From: Sphingobium sp. MI1205
Lineage (GTDB): Bacteria; Pseudomonadota; Alphaproteobacteria; Sphingomonadales; Sphingomonadaceae
DNA length: 64,000 nucleotides
Direction of reading: 5' to 3'
NCBI RefSeq assembly: GCF_001563285.1
Contig: NZ_CP005188.1
Span: 2,051,501 to 2,115,500, forward strand
The position numbers and the translations under genes were made by a program. Below are positions 37,070 to 46,837 of this stretch, piece after piece (within the stretch, counting starts at the first letter, position 1; every line of letters starts with the position of its first letter). A model generated the notes under the pieces. It was not told where the DNA came from, made no database searches, and saw only the letters and a program-made list of their open reading frames with translations.

Positions 37070-38275
37070 ATGCTAGGCACAACTGTCATCCTCGCCTTTC
37101 GCGCGATCAACCGGCACAAGCTGCGCAGTTTCCTGACGACGCTGGGCATCATCATCGGCGTGGCGGCGGTCGTCACCATGGTGACGCTGGGCAATGGCGC
37201 GACCGCCGCCGTCCGGGAACAGATCAGTTCGCTGGGCGCCAACGTCCTGCAGCTTCGTCCCGGACAGGGTTTCGGCCGCGGCGGCGGCGGCCCACGTCCG
37301 CCCGACTTCAAGCCGGCAGACCTCACCGCCATCGAAAACCAGCTGACCGGCGTGCGCGCCGTCGCGCCGCTGGTCCAGTCGAGCGGCACCGCCATTTACG
37401 AAGGTTCCAACTGGTCAACGACCGTCTACGGCACCACCGCCGCCTATTTCGAAGTGCAAAGCTGGAAGGTGGATACCGGCCGACTGTTCCTGCCCGATGA
37501 GGAAGAGGCCGGAAAGCCTGTCTGCATCATCGGCAATACCGTGCGCACCAACCTGTTCCAGGGCAGCGACCCGGTCGGCAAGCGACTGCGCATCAAGGGC
37601 GTGTCCTGTCAGGTGATCGGCGCGTTGGCGACGCGCGGGCAAGGCGGCTTTGGCGACCAGGATGATGTCGTCGTCATGCCGATCAAGTTCGTCCAGCGCC
37701 GCTTCACCGGCGACCGCGACATCAGCCAGATCCTGGTCGCCGTGGACGACGCCTATGACACCTCCACCGTGCAGGCGAGCCTGGAGGATCTGGTGCGCGA
37801 GCGACGGAAGATAAAGCCGGGCGCGGAGGATAATTTCAACGTCTTCGACACCAAGCAGATAAGCGACACGCTGACCGGCACTACCACGATATTGACGCAG
37901 ATCGTCGCGGCGGTCGCGGCCATATCCCTGCTGGTGGGCGGCATCGGCATCATGAACATCATGCTGGTGTCGGTGACGGAGCGCACCCGTGAGATCGGCA
38001 TCCGCCTTGCCATCGGCGCGGTCGCCCGCGAGGTGCTGATGCAATTCCTGGTCGAAGCAATCGTCTTGTCCTGCCTGGGCGGGCTGATCGGGCTGTTCCT
38101 CGCCCTCATCGCATCTGTCGCCATTGCGCCGCTGATGCAGGTGCCCTTCATCTTCGACCCGAAGGTGAACCTGATCGCCTTTCTCTTTTCGGCGGCGATC
38201 GGCGTGGTGTTCGGCTATTTTCCTGCCCGGCGCGCTGCCGCGCTCAATCCCATCGACGCGCTTCGGCATGAGTGA
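37070..38275 (+). CDS. MacB-type ABC transporter permease
   Basis: 401-residue permease with one N-terminal membrane helix (FLTTLGIIIGVAAVVTMVTLG), a large MacB_PCD periplasmic domain with a Gly-rich stretch (RGGGGPRPP), and an FtsX-type domain with three helices at the C-terminus (LLVGGIGIMNIMLVSVTERTR, EAIVLSCLGGLIGLF, AFLFSAAIGVVFGYFPARRA). Type VII ABC systems use this architecture to drive substrates through a TolC-like exit duct. Substrate unknown; antibiotics, toxins or lipids are possible. Confidence 0.9.
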   Translation: MLGTTVILAFRAINRHKLRSFLTTLGIIIGVAAVVTMVTLGNGATAAVREQISSLGANVLQLRPGQGFGRGGGGPRPPDFKPADLTAIENQLTGVRAVAPLVQSSGTAIYEGSNWSTTVYGTTAAYFEVQSWKVDTGRLFLPDEEEAGKPVCIIGNTVRTNLFQGSDPVGKRLRIKGVSCQVIGALATRGQGGFGDQDDVVVMPIKFVQRRFTGDRDISQILVAVDDAYDTSTVQASLEDLVRERRKIKPGAEDNFNVFDTKQISDTLTGTTTILTQIVAAVAAISLLVGGIGIMNIMLVSVTERTREIGIRLAIGAVAREVLMQFLVEAIVLSCLGGLIGLFLALIASVAIAPLMQVPFIFDPKVNLIAFLFSAAIGVVFGYFPARRAAALNPIDALRHE

Positions 38276-38281
38276 GGACCT

Positions 38282-38298
38282 GTTACAATTTCCGACAC
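38282..38298. promoter_or_regulatory. GTTACA-N7-GACAC motif upstream of the RcnB-like gene
   Basis: GTTACAATTTCCGACAC, the partner of the site at 33334. It starts 6 nt after the permease stop and lies 101 nt before the RcnB-like start, almost the same distance as the first site from its gene. Suggests one regulator for efflux pump and RcnB-like protein. Confidence 0.5.
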
Positions 38299-38398
38299 TT
38301 AAGTCCGCTGCCCGGCACAGCTTTGCGACAACTCCCGCCTAAATCTGTCTTCAACGCCGGACCATCGGCGCAAGGGATTTAAGCAAGGAGCACATGAC

Positions 38399-38761
38399 AT
38401 GATCAAGAAGCTGCTGATGAGCCTGGCCGCAACCACCATGGTCGCAAGCCCGCTGGTCGCCACGCAGGCGCAGGCCGCGCCCCACCGTGAGGTCCACCGC
38501 GTCGTGAAGCAGGGGCCTAATGGCCGCACCGTGGTCAAGCAAAAGACCGTGGTGCGCAAGAATGACCATCGCCGCTGGGCCAAGGGCCAGCGTTTCGACC
38601 GCCGCCATGCAGCCAATTATCGCGTGATCAACAACTATCGCGATTACCGCCTGAACACCCCGCCGCGTGGGTATCAGTGGGTCCGGTCGGGCAATGACGC
38701 CGTCCTGGTTGCACTTACCAGCGGCATCATCGGCGCTGTGATCGGCAGCGCCATCCGCTAA
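38399..38761 (+). CDS. RcnB-family periplasmic protein
   Basis: 120 residues with a cleavable signal peptide (ending ATQAQA). The mature protein is rich in Arg and His, with WAKGQRFDRRHAANYRVINNYRDYRL and GYQWVRSGNDAVLVALTSGIIGAVI, the RcnB motif set. RcnB in E. coli affects nickel and cobalt homeostasis; in alphaproteobacteria the family is widespread and its role is less clear. AAGGAG is 8 nt before the ATG. A terminator follows directly, so it ends its own unit. Confidence 0.82.
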   Translation: MIKKLLMSLAATTMVASPLVATQAQAAPHREVHRVVKQGPNGRTVVKQKTVVRKNDHRRWAKGQRFDRRHAANYRVINNYRDYRLNTPPRGYQWVRSGNDAVLVALTSGIIGAVIGSAIR

Positions 38762-38785
38762 TCATCCGCCACCATCAGGCGGACA

Positions 38786-38821
38786 AGCGCTCCGGGCTCT
38801 CTCTCCCCCGGGGCGCTTTTT
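38786..38821 (+). terminator. Rho-independent terminator after the RcnB-like gene
   Basis: AGCGCTCCGGG pairs with CCCGGGGCGCT (one G-T pair), loop of 10 nt, followed by TTTTT. Confidence 0.85.
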
Positions 38822-38900
38822 CATGATCGAAGTTAAATACGAATTGGAAAGCGTTTCAGTGGCATAGCCACGCCGGGGGGCGTCTTCATTCGGGAAATAT

Positions 38901-39302
38901 ATGTCCTTGTACCAGATCATGTATATCAGCAGCGCCCAGGGGGCTGTCTCGGCGGACCAGTGCGCTGCAATCGCGCGTGCCGCGGGTGTCCGGAACAGGA
39001 TGGCGGACGTCACGGGGCTGCTGCTGTTCAACGGCAAACGCTTCATCCAGGTTCTCGAAGGACCTCGCCTAGCCGTGGAAAGCACCTACGAACGCATCTG
39101 CCGCGACGAGCGGCACCGGGGCGTGGTGAAGTTGCGCGAATCCGTCATCGACGAACGCGAATTCGGCAATTGGGGCATGGCCTATGACGATCCCGCCCGG
39201 CCCTCCGACCGCCTGAAGGACAAAGTCGCTGCCCTGCTCGACCAGGCCAGCGCATCGACCCGCGCCCATTTCATCGGATCGGCGGAGATGCATCGCCGCT
39301 GA
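38901..39302 (+). CDS. Short BLUF-domain blue-light sensor
   Basis: 133-residue BLUF flavin photoreceptor with no output domain. The light-sensing residues align with AppA at a constant offset of 13: Tyr8 (AppA Y21), Asn32 (N45), Gln50 in FIQVLEG (Q63), Trp91 in FGNWGM (W104) and Met93 (M106). This indicates a functional photocycle. Short BLUF proteins act by binding a partner such as an EAL protein or a regulator; none is adjacent. A terminator lies upstream and the ribosomal operon downstream. Partner and output are unknown. Confidence 0.9.
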   Translation: MSLYQIMYISSAQGAVSADQCAAIARAAGVRNRMADVTGLLLFNGKRFIQVLEGPRLAVESTYERICRDERHRGVVKLRESVIDEREFGNWGMAYDDPARPSDRLKDKVAALLDQASASTRAHFIGSAEMHRR

Positions 39303-39404
39303 CACCGGATCACAGGCCAGCATCCGCTTGCCTTTGGGCCATGTTTGCGCCATAGGCCCCGCTTCGCATGCCACGGGGGTGACTCGCGGCAGGCGATAGA
39401 CTGT

Positions 39405-39450
39405 TTGAGACGACAGCCGGAGGGGCGTTCCACATGGGGTGGACGTCAGC
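39405..39450 (+). promoter_or_regulatory. Candidate S6:S18 ribosomal-protein leader
   Basis: In the 175-nt gap before rpsF the sequence AGCCGGAGGGGCGTTCCAC then ATGGGGTGGACGTC contains a stem (CGT-T-CCAC with GTGGACG, one bulged base) beside a CCG, as in the known rpsF leader bound by S6:S18. It ends about 30 nt before the start codon and would repress the operon when free S6:S18 accumulates. A covariance-model search was not possible. Confidence 0.5.
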
Positions 39451-39477
39451 GATCGGCCAACAGATGAGGCAATACCC

Positions 39478-39909
39478 ATGGCTCTTTACGAGCATGTGTT
39501 CCTTGCGCGCCAGGATCTGGCACAGGCGCAGGTGGACGCACTGGCGGAAACCGCCACCAAGATCGTCGAGGATAATGACGGCAAGGTTACCAAGGTCGAG
39601 ACCTGGGGCCTGCGCAGCCTCGCCTACAAGATCGCCAAGAACCGCAAGGCTCACTATGTGATGCTGAACATCGACGCCCCCGCCGGCGTCGTCGCGGAAC
39701 TGGAGCGCCAGACCCAGATCAACGAAGACATCATCCGCTACATGACCGTCAAGGTCGATGAACTGGAAACCGGCCCGTCGGTCATGATGCGCAAGCAGGA
39801 ACGCTCCGAGCGCGGTGATCGCGGTCCCCGTGGCGATCGTGGTGACCGTGGCCTTCGCGAAGATCGTGGCCCGCGCCGCGACCGCGAAGACGCCCCGGCT
39901 GGCGAATAA
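39478..39909 (+). CDS. rpsF: 30S ribosomal protein S6
   Basis: 143 residues. It starts [20 protein letters not shown], then [22 protein letters not shown], the S6 fold that binds S18 and 16S rRNA. The last 35 residues are a highly charged Arg/Asp/Gly-rich tail ([14 protein letters not shown]), an extension seen in alphaproteobacteria. An ATG at 39478 was taken because the conserved fold starts there; the frame is open upstream through the leader. First of rpsF-rpsR-rplI. Confidence 0.96.
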   Translation: MALYEHVFLARQDLAQAQVDALAETATKIVEDNDGKVTKVETWGLRSLAYKIAKNRKAHYVMLNIDAPAGVVAELERQTQINEDIIRYMTVKVDELETGPSVMMRKQERSERGDRGPRGDRGDRGLREDRGPRRDREDAPAGE

Positions 39910-39922
39910 GGAGATCTGAAAC

Positions 39923-40147
39923 ATGGCACGCCCGTTTTTCCGCCGCCGCAAGAGCTGCCCCTTCGCCGCCAAGGATGCGCCGAAGATCGATTACAAGGAC
40001 GTCCGTCTGCTCCAGGGCTTCGTGTCCGAGCGCGGCAAGATCGTCCCCAGCCGCATCACCGCGGTTTCCGCCAAGAAGCAGCGCGAGCTGGCCCAGGCCA
40101 TCAAGCGCGCCCGTCACCTGGGCCTGCTGCCCTACATCGTGAAGTGA
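39923..40147 (+). CDS. rpsR: 30S ribosomal protein S18
   Basis: 74 residues, starting [20 protein letters not shown] and continuing [25 protein letters not shown], diagnostic of S18. GGAG is about 8 nt before the ATG. It binds S6 in the 30S platform. 13 nt after rpsF and 13 nt before rplI. Confidence 0.97.
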   Translation: MARPFFRRRKSCPFAAKDAPKIDYKDVRLLQGFVSERGKIVPSRITAVSAKKQRELAQAIKRARHLGLLPYIVK

Positions 40148-40160
40148 GGGAGTAAGACTC

Positions 40161-40757
40161 ATGGAAATCATTCTCCTCGAACGGATCGAGAAGCTGGGCG
40201 CCATCGGTGACGTCGTCACCGTGAAGGACGGTTACGCTCGTAACTTCCTGCTGCCCAACAAGAAGGCGCTGCGCTCCAACAACGCCAACAAGAAGGTCTT
40301 CGAAGCCAACCGCGCGAAGATTGAAGCCGACAACGCCGCCCGCCGTGGCGACGCTGAAAAGGCTGCCGAAGGCGTCAACGGCAAGCAGATCGTCCTGATC
40401 CGCCAGTCGTCGAACGCCGGCCATCTTTATGGTTCGGTCGCCGTGCGTGACGTGGTCGAAGCACTGCATGCCGATGGCGTTACCAACGTCACCAAGGCGA
40501 TGATCGTGCTGGAACGCCCGATCAAGACCCTGGGCCTGTTCGACGTCAAGGTCGCGCTGCACCCCGAAGTCCTGACCACCATTCAGGTGAACGTCGCACG
40601 CTCGCCCGAAGAGGCCGAGTTGCAGGCGCAGGGCGTGGACGTGATGGCCGACCTGTTCGAAAAGGACGAGAGCGGCTTCACCGAAGATTATGATCCGAAT
40701 GCGGAGCCGGGCGAAATCGCCACGGAAACCGAAGAAGCCCCGGCCGAAGAAGCCTAA
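40161..40757 (+). CDS. rplI: 50S ribosomal protein L9
   Basis: 198 residues: N-terminal rRNA-binding domain with MEIILLERIEKLG and VKDGYARNFLLPN, a long connecting helix, and the C-terminal domain (ALHADGV, KTLGLFDVKVALHPEV). An acidic C-terminal tail of about 45 residues (EKDESGFTEDYDPN...) is longer than in E. coli L9. Last gene of the operon, followed at once by a terminator. Confidence 0.96.
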   Translation: MEIILLERIEKLGAIGDVVTVKDGYARNFLLPNKKALRSNNANKKVFEANRAKIEADNAARRGDAEKAAEGVNGKQIVLIRQSSNAGHLYGSVAVRDVVEALHADGVTNVTKAMIVLERPIKTLGLFDVKVALHPEVLTTIQVNVARSPEEAELQAQGVDVMADLFEKDESGFTEDYDPNAEPGEIATETEEAPAEEA

Positions 40758-40782
40758 GCTTTCCAAGCGGACTGAAAAAGAA

Positions 40783-40812
40783 AGCCGCCCCTAGCCGGGC
40801 GGCTTTTTTTTT
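40783..40812 (+). terminator. Rho-independent terminator after rplI
   Basis: AGCCGCCC pairs with GGGCGGCT over a CTAGCC loop and runs into nine consecutive T. Ends the rpsF-rpsR-rplI transcript. Confidence 0.95.
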
Positions 40813-40870
40813 GGATCGCGGTGGAGATGGACGAGGACGACGCTGGCGGCCAGCCCCCCATCAGCCCCCT

Positions 40871-41581
40871 TTAATAGTCGATGCGGATATGCACCCTGGA
40901 TTTGTCGACGCCCGCGTGCATGGCAATCTCGCCCTTTGCCGCGTCGATAACATCGTGAAGCTGCCGGGCGGGACGGGAAAGCAGGGCCGGATCGGACTGG
41001 CGCGGCGTCGCAGTCGCCTCACCCAGCACAAGCTGCTGCTCGGTCAGGCCGAAAACTTCCGCCAGCACGAGCAGGTTCTTGCGCCGCGGCATCGTCTTCC
41101 CCGTTTCCCATGCCCACAGTGAAGGTTTGCTGAATCCTGTCCGTTCCGACAGCTCGGTGCGGCTTATGCCGCGTTCCCGGCGCAGGCGACGTAATCGCTC
41201 CGGCAGCATTTCCCGTTGCTTGTCCGACGGGACATGATCGACCGGTCGGCCATCGCTGCGCATCGTGCCGCGCAACCGGGTCGCACTGACGGCGGCCTGG
41301 GGCAGCGCGTCGTCGAATCGGCATCCGAACAGCGGTTCATCCTGCCACACCACGCGGGCGGCCACCGCGCCTGCTTCGGGCAGGGTTACCAGCACAGCCT
41401 GGCCCTGTTTCAGCCGCGCTTTGGTCTCGATCAACATGCCAGCGGTCGAAATATCATGAACCATGACATCGGCCGACTCGCCGCCGAGCGCGCCGGGCAG
41501 CTCCAGCCGAATGGGCCAGCGGGCGGTTTCGCGCTGATCGCCGGATACTGACGATTGTTCGATAAATGGATCCTGGGTCAT
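40871..41581 (-). CDS. PilZ-XRE fusion regulator
   Basis: 236 residues with two domains. Residues about 15-110 form a PilZ domain with both cyclic-di-GMP motifs: RxxxR as R17-ETA-R21 and DxSxxG as DISTAG at 43-48, 22 residues apart as usual, then VVWQDEPLFGCRF. Residues about 135-200 form an XRE/Cro-type helix-turn-helix (LPERLRRLRRERGISRTELS, GFSKPSLWAWETGK). It therefore looks like a DNA-binding protein gated by cyclic-di-GMP. The frame is open 78 codons upstream, but the ATG at 41581 matches the PilZ start. Targets unknown; convergent with rplI, divergent from lgt. Confidence 0.8.
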   Translation of the reverse strand: MTQDPFIEQSSVSGDQRETARWPIRLELPGALGGESADVMVHDISTAGMLIETKARLKQGQAVLVTLPEAGAVAARVVWQDEPLFGCRFDDALPQAAVSATRLRGTMRSDGRPVDHVPSDKQREMLPERLRRLRRERGISRTELSERTGFSKPSLWAWETGKTMPRRKNLLVLAEVFGLTEQQLVLGEATATPRQSDPALLSRPARQLHDVIDAAKGEIAMHAGVDKSRVHIRIDY

Positions 41582-41741
41582 GCCATCATATTGGCACCGG
41601 TGGGTTTCCACCGCGTTAATGCCTGCATAAGCTTTGATCCGATCCGGGACATGGAAGTCATTCTTCCTTATCCTGCGGCCCGCCCATTCGAATGCCAAGC
41701 TAAAATGACAGCCCCCTTCCCTCAACGCCCTATCCTGCTCT

Positions 41742-42644
41742 ATGGCGAAGGCCATATTTCCCAAGGGGAACGACAACTTGATCCTTGAGCTTGCCGCCGC
41801 CGCATCTGGCGCCATCCGTTTCGATCAGCTGGGTCTCAGCCCGGTTGCGCTGGACCTCGGCTTCTTCACGCTGAAATGGTACAGCCTCGCCTATCTGGCG
41901 GGCATATTGGTCGGCTACTGGTATCTGCTGAAACTGGTTGCCCAGCCCGGATCGCCCATGGCGCGCCGTCATGCCGATGACATGATCTTCTACGCGACGC
42001 TTGGCATCATCATCGGCGGGCGTCTGGCCTATGTCCTGTTCTACCAGCCGGAAATCCTGCGCAATCCGCTCGATATCCTGAAGCTGTGGAATGGCGGCAT
42101 GTCGTTCCACGGCGGGGTCATCGGCGTGTCGCTGGGCGTGCTGTACATGGCGCGCAAGGAGCAACTGTCCTGGCTGCGCATCCATGACTATGTCGCCTGC
42201 TGTGTCCCCTTCGGCCTGTTCTTCGGTCGCCTCGCCAATTTCGTGAATGGCGAGTTGTGGGGCAAGGAAACCGATGTTCCATGGGCCATCATCTTCCCGA
42301 CCGGCGGCCCATTCCCGCGCCACCCGAGCCAGCTTTACGAAGCCTTTTTCGAAGGTCTCGTCCTGCTCCTCATCCTTGGCTTCGCCTTCTGGAAAACGCG
42401 CGCGCGGTACAAGCCGGGCCTGCTCGTCGGCCTGTTCCTCTTTTTCTACGGGCTGTTCCGTTTCGGCATCGAATTTTATCGCGAGGCGGACGCGCAGCTG
42501 ATGGAGTTCGCTGCGCGCACCGGCCTGCATATGGGCCAATGGCTGTGCGTGCCGATGATCCTGGGCGGCCTCTACCTTATCGTCACTGCAAAGGGCCGCC
42601 GCGTCCGCGTCGAACCGATCGCGGGAAGCGCGAGTGTCAGCTGA
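41742..42644 (+). CDS. lgt: Prolipoprotein diacylglyceryl transferase
   Basis: 300-residue inner-membrane enzyme with seven membrane segments that attaches diacylglycerol to the lipobox Cys of prolipoproteins. The Lgt signature [13 protein letters not shown] and the essential FHGGVIG and RHPSQLYEA blocks are present. Several lipoprotein genes in this window depend on it. Its end overlaps the next GTG start by 11 nt. Confidence 0.95.
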   Translation: MAKAIFPKGNDNLILELAAAASGAIRFDQLGLSPVALDLGFFTLKWYSLAYLAGILVGYWYLLKLVAQPGSPMARRHADDMIFYATLGIIIGGRLAYVLFYQPEILRNPLDILKLWNGGMSFHGGVIGVSLGVLYMARKEQLSWLRIHDYVACCVPFGLFFGRLANFVNGELWGKETDVPWAIIFPTGGPFPRHPSQLYEAFFEGLVLLLILGFAFWKTRARYKPGLLVGLFLFFYGLFRFGIEFYREADAQLMEFAARTGLHMGQWLCVPMILGGLYLIVTAKGRRVRVEPIAGSASVS

Positions 42645-43704
42645 ACAGCTGACGCTGGCAGAACGCCTCGCCCGGCAAATCAGTGCGGGCGGCCCCATTT
42701 CGGTCGCCCACTACATGGCCGAGGCGAATCAGCATTATTACGGCACCCGCGATCCGCTGGGCGCTGCGGGCGACTTCACGACCGCGCCTGAAATCAGCCA
42801 GATGTTCGGCGAGCTGGTCGGCCTGTGCCTTGCCGATGTCTGGATGCGGTCGGGCAGCAGGCCCAATGCGCTCTATGCCGAACTTGGCCCCGGACGCGGC
42901 ACCCTCGCGGCGGATGCCCTGCGCGCCATGGCGAACATAGGCTTCACGCCCCCGCCGCACTTCGTGGAAACCAGCCCCAGCCTGCGCGAGCGGCAGCGGT
43001 CTATGCTGCCGACCGTCTTTCATCATGACGCGGTTGGCGGGCTGCCGGACAGCGGCCCACTGCTCGTCGTGGCCAATGAATTTTTCGATGCGCTGCCGGT
43101 TCGTCAGATCGTGCGCAGTGGCGATGAATGGCGCGAGCGTGTCGTCGTGCGGCCCGATAACGGGCAGCCCGGCCGGTTCGAAGCGATGCCCGGTTATCGC
43201 CGCGTCGAATCGGGCATTCCCGCCATCGCCACCGATGCGCCCGATGGCGCGATCCTGGAAATGCCGCTTGCAGGGACAGCCATCGCACTGGAACTGGCGC
43301 AACGGATCGCCCGACAAGGAGGCGCGGCGATCATCATCGACTATGGCTATGAAGGGCCAGCGGTTGGCGACACGTTGCAGGCCGTGCGCAACCATCAATA
43401 TGCCGATCCCTTCGTAGAGCCGGGCGAGAGCGATCTGACCACCCATGTTGATTTCACGATGATCGGCAATATGGCGCGGCAGGCGGGGCTTCGCGTACTG
43501 GGTCCGGTAGGTCAGGGCGCGTTCCTGCGCCAGCTGGGCATCGATGCGCGGGCCGACCAACTGGCGCGCACGACTCCCGCGCGGGCGGCGGAGGTGGAAG
43601 CGGCGCGGCTGAGGCTGACGGCGGACGATGCGATGGGCACGTTGTTCAAGGCGATGGCGTGGGTCCACCCCGAATGGGTGGAGCCTGCCGGGTTCGAACT
43701 TTAA
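42634..43704 (+). CDS. MidA/NDUFAF7-like SAM methyltransferase
   Basis: 356-residue DUF185 class I methyltransferase. Mitochondrial NDUFAF7 methylates an Arg of complex I subunit NDUFS2; the bacterial protein probably acts similarly. Signature regions are [21 protein letters not shown], the SAM motif [27 protein letters not shown], and [10 protein letters not shown]. The start is GTG, inside the last codons of lgt. It converges on gmk with 3 nt between stops. Confidence 0.88.
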   Translation: MSAEQLTLAERLARQISAGGPISVAHYMAEANQHYYGTRDPLGAAGDFTTAPEISQMFGELVGLCLADVWMRSGSRPNALYAELGPGRGTLAADALRAMANIGFTPPPHFVETSPSLRERQRSMLPTVFHHDAVGGLPDSGPLLVVANEFFDALPVRQIVRSGDEWRERVVVRPDNGQPGRFEAMPGYRRVESGIPAIATDAPDGAILEMPLAGTAIALELAQRIARQGGAAIIIDYGYEGPAVGDTLQAVRNHQYADPFVEPGESDLTTHVDFTMIGNMARQAGLRVLGPVGQGAFLRQLGIDARADQLARTTPARAAEVEAARLRLTADDAMGTLFKAMAWVHPEWVEPAGFEL

Positions 43705-43707
43705 CCC

Positions 43708-44373
43708 TCAATCTTCCTGATGATAACGGCTGAGACGCCGGATGAAGCCGATCAGGCCAGTCTGGCGGCTGCGCTTCATGCGTTCGGCGTGCAGGATGGT
43801 CTGGACGCGTTGGAAACAATCGTCCGCATCGACATTGCACAGCACATAGTCATAGCCGTCCCAGTGCGCGATTTCATTGGCGGCGCGGGACATGCGGCCT
43901 TCGATGACTTCCTCGCTGTCGGTAGCGCGACCACGCAGGCGGCGCTCCAGTTCCTCCATCGAAGGCGGCAGGATGAACACACGGACGACGTCGCCGCCCG
44001 CAATCTGGTGCAGTTGCTGCGCGCCCTGCCAGTCGATGTCGAACAGCACGTCGCGCCCGCTCTTCAGCATCGCCTCCACCGGCGCGCGGGGCGTGCCGTA
44101 GCGCTGGCCAAAGACATGGGCCCACTCAAGAAATTCCTGGTCCGCCGTCATCCGGCGAAATTCTTCCAGATCGACGAAATGATAGTCCTTGCCCTCGACC
44201 TCCCCAGGCCGCATCGGCCGCGTCGTCGCGGATACCGACATGGCAAGGTCGGGCTCTGCGGCCAGAAGCTTGCGCGCAATGGTGGATTTGCCCGCGCCAG
44301 AGGGCGAGGACAGAACGAAGAGCACGCCACGCCGCTTGAAATCGGGCGTCTCGATGGGGATGCTGTCGGCCAT
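43708..44373 (-). CDS. gmk: Guanylate kinase
   Basis: 221-residue kinase phosphorylating GMP to GDP. The P-loop is VLSSPSGAGKSTI at about residue 20; the GMP-binding motifs TTRPMRPGEVEGKDYHFV and IDWQGAQQL are present. The start at 44373 (MADSIP) is preferred; the frame extends 22 codons upstream without conservation. Normal length. It stands alone between midA and the divergent DUF2585 gene. Confidence 0.95.
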   Translation of the reverse strand: MADSIPIETPDFKRRGVLFVLSSPSGAGKSTIARKLLAAEPDLAMSVSATTRPMRPGEVEGKDYHFVDLEEFRRMTADQEFLEWAHVFGQRYGTPRAPVEAMLKSGRDVLFDIDWQGAQQLHQIAGGDVVRVFILPPSMEELERRLRGRATDSEEVIEGRMSRAANEIAHWDGYDYVLCNVDADDCFQRVQTILHAERMKRSRQTGLIGFIRRLSRYHQED

Positions 44374-44430
44374 GGCCGCTAGTGACGCCGTGGAGCGCAT
44401 TTGGCAAGAGGCCGCGAGGGGGACGATTCT

Positions 44431-45000
44431 TTGAGACACAAGGCCATCCGCAATCGCCGCGGTTATCTGACCGCCGCCGCCATCGTGCTGCTGGCCGGCG
44501 CGCTACTGTTCCTGATGGCCCGCCCACCAATTTGCTCCTGCGGCCATGTCGAACTATGGCATGGCGCGCTCGACAGCGGCAACAGCCAGCATATCGCCGA
44601 CTGGTACAGCCTGAGCCATGTGATCCACGGCTTCCTGTTCTACGCCGCCGCGCATTTGCTGATGCGCCGCCAGCCGCTCGGCCCGCGCCTTGCCCTGGCC
44701 GTGCTGGTGGAGTGCGTATGGGAAATTTTGGAAAACTCGCCAATCATTATCGACCGCTATCGGGCGGCGACGATTGCCCTGGGCTATAGTGGCGACACGA
44801 TCCTGAACTCGATGAGCGACATTGGCATGATGACGCTTGGCTTCCTGTTCGCAGCCCGCGCGCCGGTTGCGGTAACGGTCTGCGCCGGGATTGCGATGGA
44901 ACTGGTTGCGCTGACGGTCATACGCGACAATCTTACGCTCAATGTGCTGATGCTTGCCTGGCCGATCGAGGCCGTAAAGATCTGGCAGTCGGCGCTTTAG
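44431..45000 (+). CDS. DUF2585 (UPF0314) membrane protein
   Basis: 189 residues of the alphaproteobacterial UPF0314/DUF2585 family, function unknown. Three or four membrane segments; conserved PPICSCGHVELWHG, DSGNSQHIADWYSLSHVIHGFLFY and GDTILNSMSDIGMM. The start is taken as TTG at 44431 because GAGGGGG is 8 nt upstream and it gives a short normal N-terminus; another TTG is 30 nt earlier. It overlaps the stop of a leftward small gene. Confidence 0.8.
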   Translation: MRHKAIRNRRGYLTAAAIVLLAGALLFLMARPPICSCGHVELWHGALDSGNSQHIADWYSLSHVIHGFLFYAAAHLLMRRQPLGPRLALAVLVECVWEILENSPIIIDRYRAATIALGYSGDTILNSMSDIGMMTLGFLFAARAPVAVTVCAGIAMELVALTVIRDNLTLNVLMLAWPIEAVKIWQSAL

Positions 45001-45344
45001 GCCTTGGTTGCACCCGTTTTTCTCGCCTGCGCGATGGGCACTGGCTGGTCGCTCAGATCCGGCAGAGCCTTCACCGCGCGCTTGCGATCCACTTCCCGCT
45101 TGGCCTCATAAGCCTTTCCGGCCAGATAGGCACCCGTCACAAAGAGAGCGCCCATGGGGTGCCGCATGATCAGCCTTTTCGCGCCCATGCCAGCGACCAG
45201 CCCGACGACGCCCTTCTTGCCCGTCGCAGCTGCAACTCGCGCCGCAACGATCGCCGCGCCCAGACGCGCAGTCTTTCGCAGCAGGCCCGCCTTGCGCGGC
45301 GGGCGGACGGTCACAAGCGGCTGTTTGGAAGCGATCTTCTTCAT
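44997..45344 (-). CDS. Hypothetical basic protein
   Basis: 115-residue very basic protein (MKKIASKQPLVTVRPPRKAG...) with one long hydrophobic stretch (ARLGAAIVAARVAAATGKKGVVGLVAGMGAKRLIM) and a second, HPMGALFVTGAYLAGKAYEA. Possibly membrane-associated. No family recognised. The frame is open upstream to about 45431; the ATG used follows a weak AAGAA. Downstream of fumC on the same strand. Confidence 0.5.
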   Translation of the reverse strand: MKKIASKQPLVTVRPPRKAGLLRKTARLGAAIVAARVAAATGKKGVVGLVAGMGAKRLIMRHPMGALFVTGAYLAGKAYEAKREVDRKRAVKALPDLSDQPVPIAQARKTGATKA

Positions 45345-45384
45345 ATCGTTCTTAATGTATCGCACAACGGGCGGTTCCGCCAGT

Positions 45385-46770
<1,386 letters not shown>

Positions 46771-46837
46771 GGCAACCCCCTTTTCAGGTTCAGGGAACGC
46801 CGCCAATCTGGGATGCGGACCGGCTATCCGCCAGCCT

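Noticed and set aside
44425..44445. TTTGAGACACAA resembling half of the GTTACA motif
   Set aside because: It lacks the GTTACA half-site and lies at the start codon of the DUF2585 gene; treated as chance.
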